From CAVPDE01 sp964580575 (lineage in GTDB: Bacteria > Desulfobacterota > DSM-4660 > Desulfatiglandales > HGW-15), in the NCBI GenBank assembly GCA_964580575.1, contig CAZOLJ010000008.1, positions 1 through 64,000 of the forward strand: a stretch of DNA of 64,000 nucleotides, read 5' to 3'. Under the pieces are notes generated by a model that saw only the letters and a program-made list of their open reading frames with translations, was not told the origin of the DNA and did not search any database. Numbering within the stretch: position 1 is the first letter of the stretch; each line of letters begins with the position of its first letter. The position numbers were made by a program, and so were the translations under genes. Positions 1 through 8,564 of this stretch are shown one piece after another.

Positions 1-55
1 TGAAATTGTGGAAGTCGCGTCCTGCAGCCCCCATGATGAGAACTTTTTCAACCAT
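1..55 (-). CDS. GTPase / cyclic 2,3-diphosphoglycerate synthetase-like protein, N-terminal fragment
   Basis: Only the first 18 codons lie in the window; the gene runs off the left edge. The readable start is MVEKVLIMGAAGRDFHNF, which matches the very conserved N-terminus (IIMGAAGRDFHNFN type) of the P-loop family annotated as predicted GTPase or cyclic 2,3-diphosphoglycerate synthetase. The ATG at 53-55 is preceded by GAGGTGAGCG, a good ribosome binding site. The family call rests only on this N-terminal signature, so the catalytic part cannot be judged. It shares a strand with the gamma-carbonic-anhydrase-like gene upstream, separated by about 150 bases in which I see nothing notable. Confidence 0.7.
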   Translation of the reverse strand, partial: MVEKVLIMGAAGRDFHNF

Positions 56-208
56 CGCTCACCTCAGTGCTATTCCCTATGTCTTTTGCGGAACGCTGAT
101 TGCGGACTGTGCGAATCCGGGAAAATCCCTTTCCCGATGAGCAGCCTCTCACTTTAGACCCTTTAGCCTCAGGCCTGTAGGGGCTACGGCCCCGAGGGAC
201 ACTTCTTC

Positions 209-733
209 TCAGAGTTTTTCCTTCTTGTACTGATGAATGAGTCCCAGGTATTCCTTGTATCCCTCCCTGGTCCACCAGAGTTGTTCGGTTGTGGGCTGAC
301 CTTTGATCTTCCCGGGGACACCGACCACAAAAGAGTGCTCGGGAATCTTCACTCCTTGGCCGACAAGGCAGCAGGCGCCGATCACGCAGTTGCTGCCGAT
401 TTCCGAATCATGGAGGAGGGTGGCGTTCATGCCGATAAGGACATAATCTCCGATCTTTCGGCAGTTGAGAACAGCACCGTGCCCGATGATCACCCTGTCC
501 CCGATGAACACATCGCCCACCGGAGCAGAGGGCGTGCCGGAGTGAATGACACCGTTGTCTTCGACCGCGGTGTTGCGGCCGATCGTGATTTTGCCGAAGT
601 CCGCTCGAATGACCGCTCCGGGCCACACACTGGACTCTTCGCCGATCTCTACGTCCCCGATGACGTAGGCGGCTTCACTGACAAAAGCGGATTCCGCAAT
701 TCTGGGAGTCTTTCCATTAAAGCTTCGGACCAT
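209..733 (-). CDS. Gamma carbonic anhydrase-family (left-handed beta-helix) protein
   Basis: 174 residues, the usual length of the YrdA/PaaY/CaiE-type gamma carbonic anhydrase family: repeated hexapeptides (IGDVEIG, VFIGDRVIIG, KIGDYVLIG, EIGSNCVIG) and a C-terminal helix with PEHSFVVGVPGKIKG. Members form trimers whose interfaces bind a metal through three histidines. The first (GVIHSG) and second (IIGHGAV) are present, but at the third site, where homologues read GHxxxLHGC, this protein reads GHGAVLNC, so His is replaced by Asn. A new His appears in the next coil (LLHDSEIG). It may therefore be an inactive or altered relative rather than a working carbonic anhydrase. The start follows AGGAGAAGAC upstream. 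Family sure; activity doubtful. Confidence 0.88.
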   Translation of the reverse strand: MVRSFNGKTPRIAESAFVSEAAYVIGDVEIGEESSVWPGAVIRADFGKITIGRNTAVEDNGVIHSGTPSAPVGDVFIGDRVIIGHGAVLNCRKIGDYVLIGMNATLLHDSEIGSNCVIGACCLVGQGVKIPEHSFVVGVPGKIKGQPTTEQLWWTREGYKEYLGLIHQYKKEKL

Positions 734-746
734 TGTCTTCTCCTCA

Positions 747-1418
747 CTAGGTCAAGTGTTTTCTGAGCTTGATCTTCATTTCCGTTCCGTACTCTTCTAT
801 GGTGTAATCTTTGAAATCAGTGCGAGCAATCCATTCTTCCACCTGTTCCCGGGTGTAAGTGCGCGGCGGATTCAACCGGGCAAAGAGAGGCAGGACGCGA
901 TCCATGATCCGCTCGAAAGAGCTGAAGGACGCCTTCCACTCAGCCATATCCACCTGAGAGCAGACCCTCGCAGGGTCGTAGATCCACGCTTCCTGTCCCG
1001 GCTTGAGCACCCTCCAGCATTCCCGAATCGTCCTCACGGGATCCCTGAGAACGTGAAGCATGCCGGTACTGATGACCCTGTCGAAGGTCTCCGCTCCGAA
1101 CCTCAGGTTGGCTGCGTTCCCCACTTCAAAATGGACCCTGGCCGCGCATCCGGCTCGGATTGCATTGGCTCTGGCCATGCGAATGAAAACACGGCTCAAA
1201 TCGACCCCGATGATTCTGACATGAGGAGACCGCTTCACCACCTCAATGGGGAGGTAGCCGGGGCCTGTCCCAAGGTCAAGGAGAAGACCTTGATGGAGAG
1301 AGGAAAGGATTTCCTCGGCCACCTGACTGTAATAAGTCTTGATGACGAGTTTTGAGGCTTTTTCATAAAGAGAAGCCAGCGGGCCGGGAATCCTCTCAAT
1401 GGTGTACCGCCTCTTCAA
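747..1418 (-). CDS. Class I SAM-dependent methyltransferase
   Basis: About 223 residues. Motif I is LLDLGTGPGYLPIEV, the acidic end of beta-2 is IIGVDLS, and VISTGMLHVLRDP is the post-II/motif IV segment, typical of the UbiE/Methyltransf_11-like Rossmann fold. The substrate cannot be told. I chose a TTG start (1416-1418) because AAGGGG lies just upstream; the frame stays open to a GTG at 1508, but that extension runs into the dispersed C-rich repeat and reads unlike a protein, so it is unlikely to be translated. The gene ends 13 bases before the gamma-carbonic-anhydrase-like gene, so the two are probably co-transcribed. Confidence 0.8.
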   Translation of the reverse strand: MKRRYTIERIPGPLASLYEKASKLVIKTYYSQVAEEILSSLHQGLLLDLGTGPGYLPIEVVKRSPHVRIIGVDLSRVFIRMARANAIRAGCAARVHFEVGNAANLRFGAETFDRVISTGMLHVLRDPVRTIRECWRVLKPGQEAWIYDPARVCSQVDMAEWKASFSSFERIMDRVLPLFARLNPPRTYTREQVEEWIARTDFKDYTIEEYGTEMKIKLRKHLT

Positions 1419-1498
1419 ATTTCCCCTTGCTGTATGATTCCGTGAAGATAGTGGAAGGAGCTTAGCAGAATCAGGAGGGGTAGACAAGCGCAAGACAA

Positions 1499-1545
1499 GG
1501 CCCCTCACCCCGCCCCAAGTTGGGGAGAGGGGAAGGGTGAGGGGG
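1499..1545. repeat. Dispersed C-rich palindromic repeat, copy 1
   Basis: CCCCTCACCCCGCCCC followed by AAGTTGGGGAGAGGGG and AGGGTGAGGGGG: an imperfect inverted repeat. Related copies sit near 6321, 19242, 26831, 31870, 34641, 38896 and 51017, always at gene edges. This copy overlaps the rejected upstream extension of the methyltransferase ORF. Confidence 0.75.
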
Positions 1546-1580
1546 AACGCCCAGATGTCAAGAGAAACACTCCCTTTGGA

Positions 1581-3676
1581 TTAGCCCAAAGAAAGGATGA
1601 GCTCCAAGGTGACATCCTGGCGCCCCGGGTCCGCATGGAATCGTACGGTCTTCAGGATCTCCTGAATGCAGCGCGAAAGATCTTCAGGGACCGCAGACCC
1701 TTTTTCGACCCGCACTTCCTTCACCCGGCCGTCAGGACCCGTGAACAGGGCAAAGACCCCTTCGCCTTTGAGGAAGGGCTTTTCAATCCCTGTTCTTTTG
1801 ACACAACGGTTGATCGCTTCCAGTTCCTTCATGACGGTGCTACGGACCAAGGTTTCGGTCAAATCTCCGTTCACCTCGATCTCTTTGATCCGGAGGGTCT
1901 TTTGGTCGCGCTCCTCTTCGGCAGTTTTTGATTCATCGACAGCCGCCTCCTGCTTGTCAGCACCATTCTTGCGGTACTGTCTGTTTGCCTTCACGAAGCC
2001 GAAGGCAGCGCTTGCGGGTGCAGCCAGCTTGGCTCCCTCCCCTACAGCGTAATTGGAAACACCCTGAGGCAAGGGAAGCGGTTGCTTGACCGTCACGGCA
2101 TGGCCGTCGACAAGGCGAACCTGGGAATCAATGGCCACGAAAGACGTGTAGGCGGTTAGGAGATTGTAAGTCAGCCCGAGGCTTGTCACTTCTTTCACAC
2201 CCTTTCCTCATTCGGGCGGAGCAGGTTGTAGTCGGAGAGCAGGCTGATTCGGTGGCGCGCCCAGAGGTATCGCAATGCCGAGTTGCTCTCCAGAGGGTTC
2301 TCCTTCTCGACCTGAACCTTGGCGTCATAAGGCTGAATTCCGCTGAGACCGGTGACGCGAATGCTTCCGCTCGGGTTTCCTCGCCATTTCCCGAAAACCG
2401 TGATCGGTCTATCGGCCAGAACATCGGGAATGGATGGCGGTTCCACGTCATAGGCCTCGAAACGCTGGAAGTCTACCTTGACCCGAGTCAGAACCGGCGA
2501 AAGGATGAGCTGCCGGAATTTCTTTGCCTTTTCCGGAGCCTCCTCCGCGCTGGCGTTCGATCAAGGTCAGGGCCCGCTGAATATTATCGGGAGATGCTGC
2601 CAGGGACTCTTCAGACATCAAGGAGGAGCCCCCGGCAAAGAGAAGGACATTGAACTTGTCGCCGGTCCTTAAATGACCGATCAGGTCTTTGAGAAGTTTC
2701 TTGGACATGTCCAATGGAAAACCGTGCTTGGAGCCGGATACGTCCACAATGAAAACGTACTCTCTTGGAAGGATTTCTCTGTCAGCCGGTTTCTTGGGAG
2801 GCTGGAGCATGAGAAGAAAGAAATTCTCTTCAGCGCCTTTGTAGAGAAGGAGCCCGGTTTCAATGCGGCCTCCGGCAAGGCGGTATTTCAAAATGAAATC
2901 CCGGTTGGCTCCTCTCTTTTCAGAGGGGTCCAGCGTAATGGAGGCAGAAGTCGGCCCGTCATATTTCACTGTCACCTTGTGGGAAGAACAAGTGATGTTT
3001 TGGACAGGCATGCCTGCAGCCAGATCCAGTTTCATGTCGAAGGGAGCAGCAGGTAATTCCCCCTGTTGGAGATAGGGGTTCGCCAGCCAGTTGTCGTGTG
3101 CCTGGGTTTCGTGATTCGAATAACGAGGTCCAACCACGGTGGGGTAAATGAATTCATAGACCGCATCCGTCGGCACCAGGAGTTCCGTGACCTCTATCTC
3201 CACGTGGATCACGTCGCCGGGAAGGAGTTTCGCCACATTCATCTGAAACACATTGGGCCTTTGCTGCTCAAGGAGCGACGCACTCTTGCCGGACTGTTTG
3301 GCTTCCTCATACTCGCGGCGCGCCTCTTCCCGCTTTGCGATCTTGGCAATGAGAGTTCGCCTCCAATCGTCATTTTCATGCTGTAGACAGCGGCCCTTGT
3401 GGAAGCCGGGAAGATGTAGATCGCCTCGGTCGGTCTCTTTCCCTCGTTCTTGTAGACCTGCGTCACCGCTACATCGGCACTGACGCCGGAGATGCGCACG
3501 TGAGCGGATGTGGATTTGAGGGGAAGTTGGTCAAGATCCGGGTCATCGCTTTTCACGAAGAAGTAGGGAGACAGGGTTTTGTCTTCGCCAGGTTCGGGCT
3601 GCGCAAACGCCCCTACGCTCCGCATGAGCAAGCCCGCCAGGATGAGGAATGCCCAGAGTACTGTTCTTTTTTTCAT
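1581..3676 (-). pseudogene. VIT-VWA-domain exported protein with AgmX-like C-terminus, disrupted
   Basis: Reading from the ATG at 3674-3676 (ribosome site GGAGG), the gene encodes a signal peptide (MKKRTVLWAFLILAGLL), a VIT (inter-alpha-trypsin inhibitor) domain, a VWA domain beginning YVFIVDVSGSKHG, a beta-rich middle, and an AgmX/PglI-type C-terminal domain (about 1581-1850). Three lesions break it. (1) Near 3365-3372 one base is missing: VYSMKMTIGGE must jump frame to IAKIAKREEARREYEEAK. (2) Near 2535-2550 the VWA domain stops at IERQRGGG and continues in another frame as EEAPEKAKKFRQLILSP, which in relatives lies tens of residues further on, so the second half of VWA including the usual TDG stretch is deleted. 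(3) At 2200-2208 NEERV ends at TGA, and KEVTSLGLTYNLLTAYTSF continues in another frame (an extra TG, or one lost base). Three independent hits argue for a real pseudogene over a single sequencing error. Confidence 0.85.
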
Positions 3677-3816
3677 TGCCTTTGTCCTCCTTTTTGCTTT
3701 GTCCTGCTTTCTTAGACAAAGAGGAGGCACAAAAATTTCCCAGGGAGATCTCCAAGGCCATTTCCCTTGATCGCAATGCCTGCCTTCCACCAGTGCAGTC
3801 ATTCCACCGAAACCAA

Positions 3817-3966
3817 ATTCGAATTCCGAAATCCAAAACTCGAAACAAATTCAAAGCACGAATACTCAAATGTTCAAAACAGAAACCGAGCTTCCCACGG
3901 TTTTGGTCATTTGAATTTGGATCATTGGGTATTGTTTCGGAGCTTCGTGCTTCGGATTTCGAATTC
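3817..3966. repeat. Long A/T-rich imperfect palindrome (dispersed repeat type)
   Basis: The left arm starts AATTCGAATTCCGAAATCC and the right arm ends GCTTCGGATTTCGAATTC; the two arms pair imperfectly over about 70 bases each. The tip reads CAGAAACCG...CGGTTTTGG. It fills most of the gap between the VIT-VWA pseudogene and the DUF362 gene, and its base composition is much lower in G+C than its neighbours. No coding potential is seen. Confidence 0.7.
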
Positions 3967-4008
3967 TCAGCTTTATTGCAAATTGCAGAGTAATCGCATT
4001 CCAAAGTG

Positions 4009-4893
4009 CTAAATAAGTATGCCGTGCTCCCACCCCACCTTGACGACCTCGATCATTTCCGGACGGCTGTTGCCCAAGCCGAAACGGGTGTCCGCGACCG
4101 TGATGTGATTGAGAGGTGGGCTGATAGGCTTGCGTGCCCCAAAAAAGGTGTCCCTCTTTTTTTGAATGATGGTTGCCCCTGTCGCATCGGCAGAGACCGG
4201 GTCTGTGCTGACGATGAGGCCGCAGTAGTTCCAGAGGTGTTCTTTGCTGAAGCTGTGAGGCCCTACTCCGTGGAACTGGGGCGTGAGCATGACCAGGATA
4301 TTGAGACGCGTCTTGCCCTTCACCTGAGGGAAGTGCCAGAGGGCTCCCAGGTTCTCGCAGGCATTGTCATGGTAATCCGAAGGTCTTGGCGTGAACATGA
4401 TGTAGTTTTTGAGGAGAGTGCCGAGCCCTGACCAGGAGTGCGTTCTCATGGGCCGCGCATTGATGAGAGCGGTGGCACGCTGGAACACCGGGTTCGAGAG
4501 AACCCCCCTGTCATCGGCTGACACGTTTTCCTTCTTGACGCCCACCTGGAGGAGACGACCCTGGATAGCCGCTTCAAGGCTGCGAGGTGTCGGAAGGTAG
4601 TGCCACACGTTGCTCTTGATGCCGACCACGTCTTCGGGCTTCACCAGTTGCTGCCATGCGGTAATCGGGTCCGGAGTTCCGAGGAGGGTCGTCAATGCCT
4701 GATCCAGCATCTGCTCGATCACTTCAGCCTGTATGCTGCCTGATGCGGCGATGACATCTTTGTTGCGTATCAGGATGACTCGGCTTTTTCCTACGGCCTC
4801 GGCCGACCCTGTCCGGGCGAATCCTAAGAGGCCACCTGCGGCAGCCGCTGCGCCTATTCTAAGGAAATCCCGTCTGGTGATGATGGTTTTCAT
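4009..4893 (-). CDS. Tat-exported DUF362 domain-containing protein
   Basis: 294 residues starting MKTIITRRDFLRIGAAAAAGG, a clear twin-arginine signal (TRRDFLRIG) followed by a small-residue hydrophobic stretch. The body has DUF362 hallmarks: VIGIKSN-type strand (EDVVGIKSNVW), DRGVLSNPVF, and the late segment HITVADTRFGLG. Relatives often bind an iron-sulfur cluster, but I see no CxxCxxC cluster here, so this looks like the cofactor-poor, exported branch. The open frame extends to 5046, yet the Tat signal fixes the ATG at 4891-4893. No strong ribosome site precedes it. It is the last gene of a minus-strand run with DUF6599 and YkgJ genes, separated from DUF6599 by a repeat. Function unknown. 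Confidence 0.82.
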   Translation of the reverse strand: MKTIITRRDFLRIGAAAAAGGLLGFARTGSAEAVGKSRVILIRNKDVIAASGSIQAEVIEQMLDQALTTLLGTPDPITAWQQLVKPEDVVGIKSNVWHYLPTPRSLEAAIQGRLLQVGVKKENVSADDRGVLSNPVFQRATALINARPMRTHSWSGLGTLLKNYIMFTPRPSDYHDNACENLGALWHFPQVKGKTRLNILVMLTPQFHGVGPHSFSKEHLWNYCGLIVSTDPVSADATGATIIQKKRDTFFGARKPISPPLNHITVADTRFGLGNSRPEMIEVVKVGWEHGILI

Positions 4894-4954
4894 AGAGTGA
4901 AAGCTCGCATTGTTGTAACCCTTGACTTCAGGCGAAGAGTTCAGTTTGCAATCT

Positions 4955-5024
4955 AGGCACAAAGATGCAGAGGGACAAAGGCACAAAGCAGAAAAACCGT
5001 TGTTTTCTTCATCCCTTTGTGCCT
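4955..5024. repeat. GGCACAAAG hairpin repeat, copy 1
   Basis: The left arm ends in GGCACAAAG, the loop begins CAGAAAAACCGTT, and the right arm is CTTTGTGCC. Copies with the same loop start lie at 8469-8559 and 33762-33846. It separates the DUF362 and DUF6599 genes. Confidence 0.85.
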
Positions 5025-5029
5025 CACGT

Positions 5030-5935
5030 TCACTTGTCCTTGCCAATCAATCCCGCAAGGAGGTCTTTTGTGATCTCCCGTGAATCCGCTTCGAGGACGA
5101 CGGCAACAAAGGGGCCTTTGGCTGAGACGCCGCACCACTTCTTGTTTTCCAGCTTGGCTATGCCTGAGGCATCGGCATCGGGCAGATACTGCTCCAAATA
5201 GCCTGAATGAGCTTCCTTGGCCTTTTCCACATCGGGATAAATGACCAGCAGGATCTGGGCTGCTCCCTCCTTGAGTTGATAAGTCGCGAGAACCGCTTCA
5301 GTCCTGCCCCCTAGACGGAGGATATTCTCCGTGGATATAAAGTAGTGCCGGTTCAGCACAGGATGGTCGTGAAAATACCGGACGCTCGCTGCTTGAAGCC
5401 CTTTCCTGGGCAGCCTGGAAAGGATCTGAGGTTTCGGTCCTTCTTTTTTGATCGAAGAGGCGACTTTTCCGGCAAGCTCAAGCAGGGCTCGCTTGGCCGC
5501 CTCTGTTTCCTCATCCGCATAAAGGGAGACGAAGAAACGGTCTTTCCAGAAGCCGAGCCACCCGGAACGATAGACGGCGCCCTGTCCTATGGGGAGTTCA
5601 TCTCCATCCGGGTCATGGGTGAAGACTCCGAACGCATCATAGGAAGAGGCCATTTCAAAAAGATCAAGGATAATGGCAGGACCCTCGGGGGCGACGTAGC
5701 GGCGGCTAAGGCAGCGCTGCATATTGTAAGCCCTGTACACTTCGCCGGCTCCGTCAAGGTAATCAAAAATCGTCCGACTGTCATAGAACTGATCTTCTTC
5801 CGCCTTTGTCCAGTTTAGAACTTTTTCAGGGAGGACATTCTGCAATTCCTCGAGAGAACCTGCATTGCTCATGGGGATCATAAAAAAACCCATCCAGAGG
5901 GTTACGAATAGGAGTGCCGGAATCTTTCTCGCCAT
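5030..5935 (-). CDS. DUF6599-like exported protein of unknown function
   Basis: 301 residues. The N-terminus MARKIPALLFVTLWMGFFMIPMSNAG is a signal peptide, so the protein should be periplasmic or lipid-anchored. The body (EDQFYDSRTIFDYLDGAGEVYRAY, then ILDLFEMASSYDAFGVFTHD) matches the pattern of the DUF6599 family, whose members carry the IFxYLDGxGExY and S..AFGxFxxxR/D stretches. The start ATG (5933-5935) lies directly after the stop of the upstream YkgJ-like gene (5938), so translation is probably coupled. No catalytic residues can be named. Confidence 0.75.
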   Translation of the reverse strand: MARKIPALLFVTLWMGFFMIPMSNAGSLEELQNVLPEKVLNWTKAEEDQFYDSRTIFDYLDGAGEVYRAYNMQRCLSRRYVAPEGPAIILDLFEMASSYDAFGVFTHDPDGDELPIGQGAVYRSGWLGFWKDRFFVSLYADEETEAAKRALLELAGKVASSIKKEGPKPQILSRLPRKGLQAASVRYFHDHPVLNRHYFISTENILRLGGRTEAVLATYQLKEGAAQILLVIYPDVEKAKEAHSGYLEQYLPDADASGIAKLENKKWCGVSAKGPFVAVVLEADSREITKDLLAGLIGKDK

Positions 5936-5937
5936 GC

Positions 5938-6267
5938 TCAACACTTGCCACCTTTGTGGTGCGGGCAGAATTCAGAAGAGCCGGGAACATAGTCTCCGCA
6001 GGCCCTGGGCCTTGTTTCATGGATGGTGCAGATTCCCAGGGGCCCGTCCCAAGTGAAGAAGGGGCATCCCTGGAGCAGGTGGCCGTCGTCCTGCGACACG
6101 AGACGATCTCCGGCCCACATGCCATGCTCTTTTTCCAGGATATGGAGAATATCGGTTCTCCCTTCACGAGTCCAGCGCTTTTTGTCCTCTTCTGTGACAT
6201 AAGCGATCAGGTCCGTGAGACAACACTTGCCGCAACGCATGCAGGTGAGGCCTGTTGGATGGTCCAT
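5938..6267 (-). CDS. YkgJ-family cysteine cluster protein
   Basis: 109 residues with the signature CMRCGKCC near the N-terminus, then GCPFF, GICTIHETRPRACGDY and a terminal CPHH...C. This CxxCGxCC...C...C pattern defines the YkgJ / UPF0153 family, thought to bind zinc or an iron-sulfur cluster. Eight or more cysteines survive, so the metal site looks intact. The gene leads a compact minus-strand unit with the DUF6599 and DUF362 genes. The biochemical role of the family is not settled. Confidence 0.85.
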   Translation of the reverse strand: MDHPTGLTCMRCGKCCLTDLIAYVTEEDKKRWTREGRTDILHILEKEHGMWAGDRLVSQDDGHLLQGCPFFTWDGPLGICTIHETRPRACGDYVPGSSEFCPHHKGGKC

Positions 6268-6320
6268 GACTCAGAGATCTTCCCTGTGTCCACCGTAATC
6301 CGAGAATTCAATGCCCGTCC

Positions 6321-6374
6321 GCCCCTCACCCTTCCCCTCTCCTCCACGCTGGGGGAGAGGGCGGGGTGAGGGGG
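6321..6374. repeat. Dispersed C-rich palindromic repeat, copy 2
   Basis: GCCCCTCACCCTTCCCCTC pairs with GGGGGAGAGGGCGGGGTGAGG across the centre CTCCACGC. This is the most symmetrical copy in the window, between the divergent YkgJ and ferredoxin-type genes. Confidence 0.8.
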
Positions 6375-6531
6375 TGCCGTCCAGTGGAGAAGGATTTATT
6401 GCGTTCTTATTCGATAGAATAGGCCTTCTCTTGTCAGAATTCAAATTATCGAAAGAGACGAAGAATTTTCATTTTCTCTATTGGATTGGTATGATGGCCG
6501 CACTTCTGAGGGAAGAGGAGGTAGACGAGCG

Positions 6532-7617
6532 ATGGATTCACAAGTTTACAAGGACATGCTGGATGTCATGACAAAACGCGGCGGGTCTTATGCGGGATTG
6601 GATATCCCTGAGTTCTACGCCCTGGTTCAGGAACTGTTTGCTCCTGAAGAGGCTGAACTCAACAATGCCCTGCCTCGAAATCCGGTCACCGCAGCCGAGA
6701 TCGCAAAAGAGAAGGGAAAGAGCGAAGCGGGAGTGGCGGCATTGCTCGAAGGGATGGCGAACAAAGGATTGTGCGTCGCTTTTCGCTCGGAAGGAAAGAC
6801 CTATTACCAGGCTGCCCCCTTTATGCCGGGCATATTCGAGTTTCAGTTCATGGGGGGGCGGGCCACGGATAGAGAGAAGAAGATTGCCGGACTCCTCCAT
6901 GCCTACAAGAAGGCCTATAATGCGGTCAAGGGGGAGCAGCGGATTTCTTTTCCCATGACCCGCGTCATTTCCGTGGATCGAAAGATCTTTGTGAAGAACG
7001 CCGTGCATACCTATGACCAGGTGGCGACCTACATCAACAAGTATGACCCCGTCTGTGTGGGCACCTGTTTCTGTCGCCACGAAGCAAAGCTCAGAGGAGA
7101 GGATCTCCATGGCATGCCCGTCGAGACATGCATGTGGTTTGGGGAACGAGCCGAGTTTGCCGCTGAGCGGCTGGGCGGACGGCGAGTGTCGAAAGAGGAA
7201 GCCATGAAGATCCTGGACAGAGCCGAGGAAGCAGGCCTTGTCCACATGAGCCGGAATACCACCGAAGAAATTGATTTCCTGTGCAATTGCGACCGATGGC
7301 ATTGCGGGGTGATCCAATTGGTCCTCAAACAACCCAAGCCCGGCCTTGTCTTCAATTCGGGTTTTCGACCGAACTTCGACCCGGAACGGTGCACGGGCTG
7401 TGAGATCTGCGTGGATCGCTGCCCCCCAGCCGCATTGAAGATGGGGGAAAAGAACGTGCCGGTCGTGAACTTGGACCGATGCTTCGGGTGTGCCATGTGT
7501 GCTGCGGGGTGTGAGCAGGAGGCGGTCGCCATGGAACCCAAGCCCGGGTTCCCCGAACCTCCCGAAACCATGAAGGACCTGGTGACGGCTATCAAGGCGA
7601 GCACGGCGCGCCCATAA
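6532..7617 (+). CDS. Winged-helix plus 2x[4Fe-4S] ferredoxin protein, copy A
   Basis: 361 residues. Residues about 40-100 read as a winged-helix segment (PVTAAEIAKEKGKSEAGVAA, then LLEGMANKGLCVAFRSEGKTYY). The middle carries VCVGTCFCRHEAKLRG and FLCNCDRWHCG, probably extra metal ligands, and the C-terminus has two ferredoxin clusters (CTGCEICVDRCP and CFGCAMCAAGCE). ATG 6532 is chosen over the in-frame ATG 6481 because AGGAGG stands 11 bases before it. A second member of the same architecture lies at 36045-37112. Relatives occur beside redox enzymes in sulfate reducers and syntrophs; here it stands alone, divergent from the YkgJ run and convergent with the hydrolase. Role: probably electron transfer or redox sensing (inferred). 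Confidence 0.85.
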   Translation: MDSQVYKDMLDVMTKRGGSYAGLDIPEFYALVQELFAPEEAELNNALPRNPVTAAEIAKEKGKSEAGVAALLEGMANKGLCVAFRSEGKTYYQAAPFMPGIFEFQFMGGRATDREKKIAGLLHAYKKAYNAVKGEQRISFPMTRVISVDRKIFVKNAVHTYDQVATYINKYDPVCVGTCFCRHEAKLRGEDLHGMPVETCMWFGERAEFAAERLGGRRVSKEEAMKILDRAEEAGLVHMSRNTTEEIDFLCNCDRWHCGVIQLVLKQPKPGLVFNSGFRPNFDPERCTGCEICVDRCPPAALKMGEKNVPVVNLDRCFGCAMCAAGCEQEAVAMEPKPGFPEPPETMKDLVTAIKASTARP

Positions 7618-7637
7618 CCTGCGACCAAATAAGTCTC

Positions 7638-8450
7638 TCACGCCGCACAGGAGACTCGGGCTTTGCGCCGAGACGAGGGGGATCTCAGCCTGGCGTGGAA
7701 ATCGAGAATGGCCTGGATGTACTCTGCAGGACGCTCGTCGTAGGTGTTGTGGCCGCAGTTGGGCAGCACCATAAGTTCCCCATAGAGGAGGTGCTTATAG
7801 AATGCCACGCCCTGCTCCACGTCAAAGATAAAACTCCGGTCCGGGTAAACGACTAGGCTCGGGCACATCACGGAGCGAAGCGTGTTCCTCAGGTCAAAAT
7901 AGTCTTTTCCGTAAGCCCCTCCGAACAGGCGGAACTGGTTGAAGAGCGGTTCCGCGTTCTTCTCTCCATGCCAGTCCAAGAACTTCTCTTGCATGTCCGA
8001 GTCCAGCTCTGAGAAGGTCTTTGTGAACTTCATCGCGTTCAGTTCCGTCATCGGAATTTCGCTGAAACACTGGGTGCTGGAAGTCACCAGGCTCCTGATT
8101 TGATCCGGGAACGCCGCCGCATATTCAGCGGCAACCACGCCGCCTTCACACTGTCCCACCAGGTGGCAAGGCCCGATTTCGAGTTGGGCTTTCAGTTCGG
8201 CAAGCCCTCGGACGCTGTCGGGCCGGAATTCGTCACTGACATAGAAAGCAAGATAGTGATCGCCTCCCTCAGACCGGCCGTACCCTCTCCTGTCATAGAG
8301 AACAACTCGGTACCCGGCCTTCACCAGAGCCGGCCAGATGTCCTTCCACATCTTGGTGCAGCCGAAACCGTGGTGGAGAAGAATCAGGGTTTCCCCTTCG
8401 CCGTGTGTTTCGTAGTGAATGTCCAGGTTGTTGATCTTGACGTAAGGCAT
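7638..8450 (-). CDS. Alpha/beta-fold hydrolase with a cysteine nucleophile
   Basis: 270 residues with the alpha/beta-hydrolase order: oxyanion strand LILLHHGFG, VVLYDRRGYGRS, a nucleophile elbow, an acidic residue at Asp204 or Asp210 (YPDRSFIFD) and His234 (NCGHNTYDERP). The elbow reads GQCEGG, so the nucleophile position (residue 101) is Cys where most members have Ser. Cys nucleophiles are known in dienelactone hydrolase and a few others, but the rest of this protein resembles the haloperoxidase/esterase-like group. Start MPYVKINNLD is preferred to the longer frame, whose extra residues come from the adjacent hairpin repeat. Substrate unknown. Confidence 0.83.
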   Translation of the reverse strand: MPYVKINNLDIHYETHGEGETLILLHHGFGCTKMWKDIWPALVKAGYRVVLYDRRGYGRSEGGDHYLAFYVSDEFRPDSVRGLAELKAQLEIGPCHLVGQCEGGVVAAEYAAAFPDQIRSLVTSSTQCFSEIPMTELNAMKFTKTFSELDSDMQEKFLDWHGEKNAEPLFNQFRLFGGAYGKDYFDLRNTLRSVMCPSLVVYPDRSFIFDVEQGVAFYKHLLYGELMVLPNCGHNTYDERPAEYIQAILDFHARLRSPSSRRKARVSCAA

Positions 8451-8468
8451 GTGAACCTCGTTGAATAC

Positions 8469-8559
8469 AGGCACAAAGTGACAGAGGCACAAAGGCACAA
8501 AGCAGAAAAACCGTTATTGCTTTGTCCCTTTGTGCCTATGTACCTTTGTCACTCTGTCC
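8469..8559. repeat. GGCACAAAG hairpin repeat, copy 2
   Basis: The arms at 8469-8502 and 8520-8559 form a long imperfect hairpin around a loop beginning CAGAAAAACCGTT. It sits between asnA and the hydrolase gene and reaches within 5 bases of the asnA stop, so it could also act as a processing or termination structure. Confidence 0.88.
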
Positions 8560-8564
8560 CTCAT

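Noticed and set aside
747..1508. Longer methyltransferase start at the GTG at 1506-1508
   Set aside because: The extra 30 codons come partly from the dispersed C-rich repeat and do not look coding; a TTG with AAGGGG upstream fits better.
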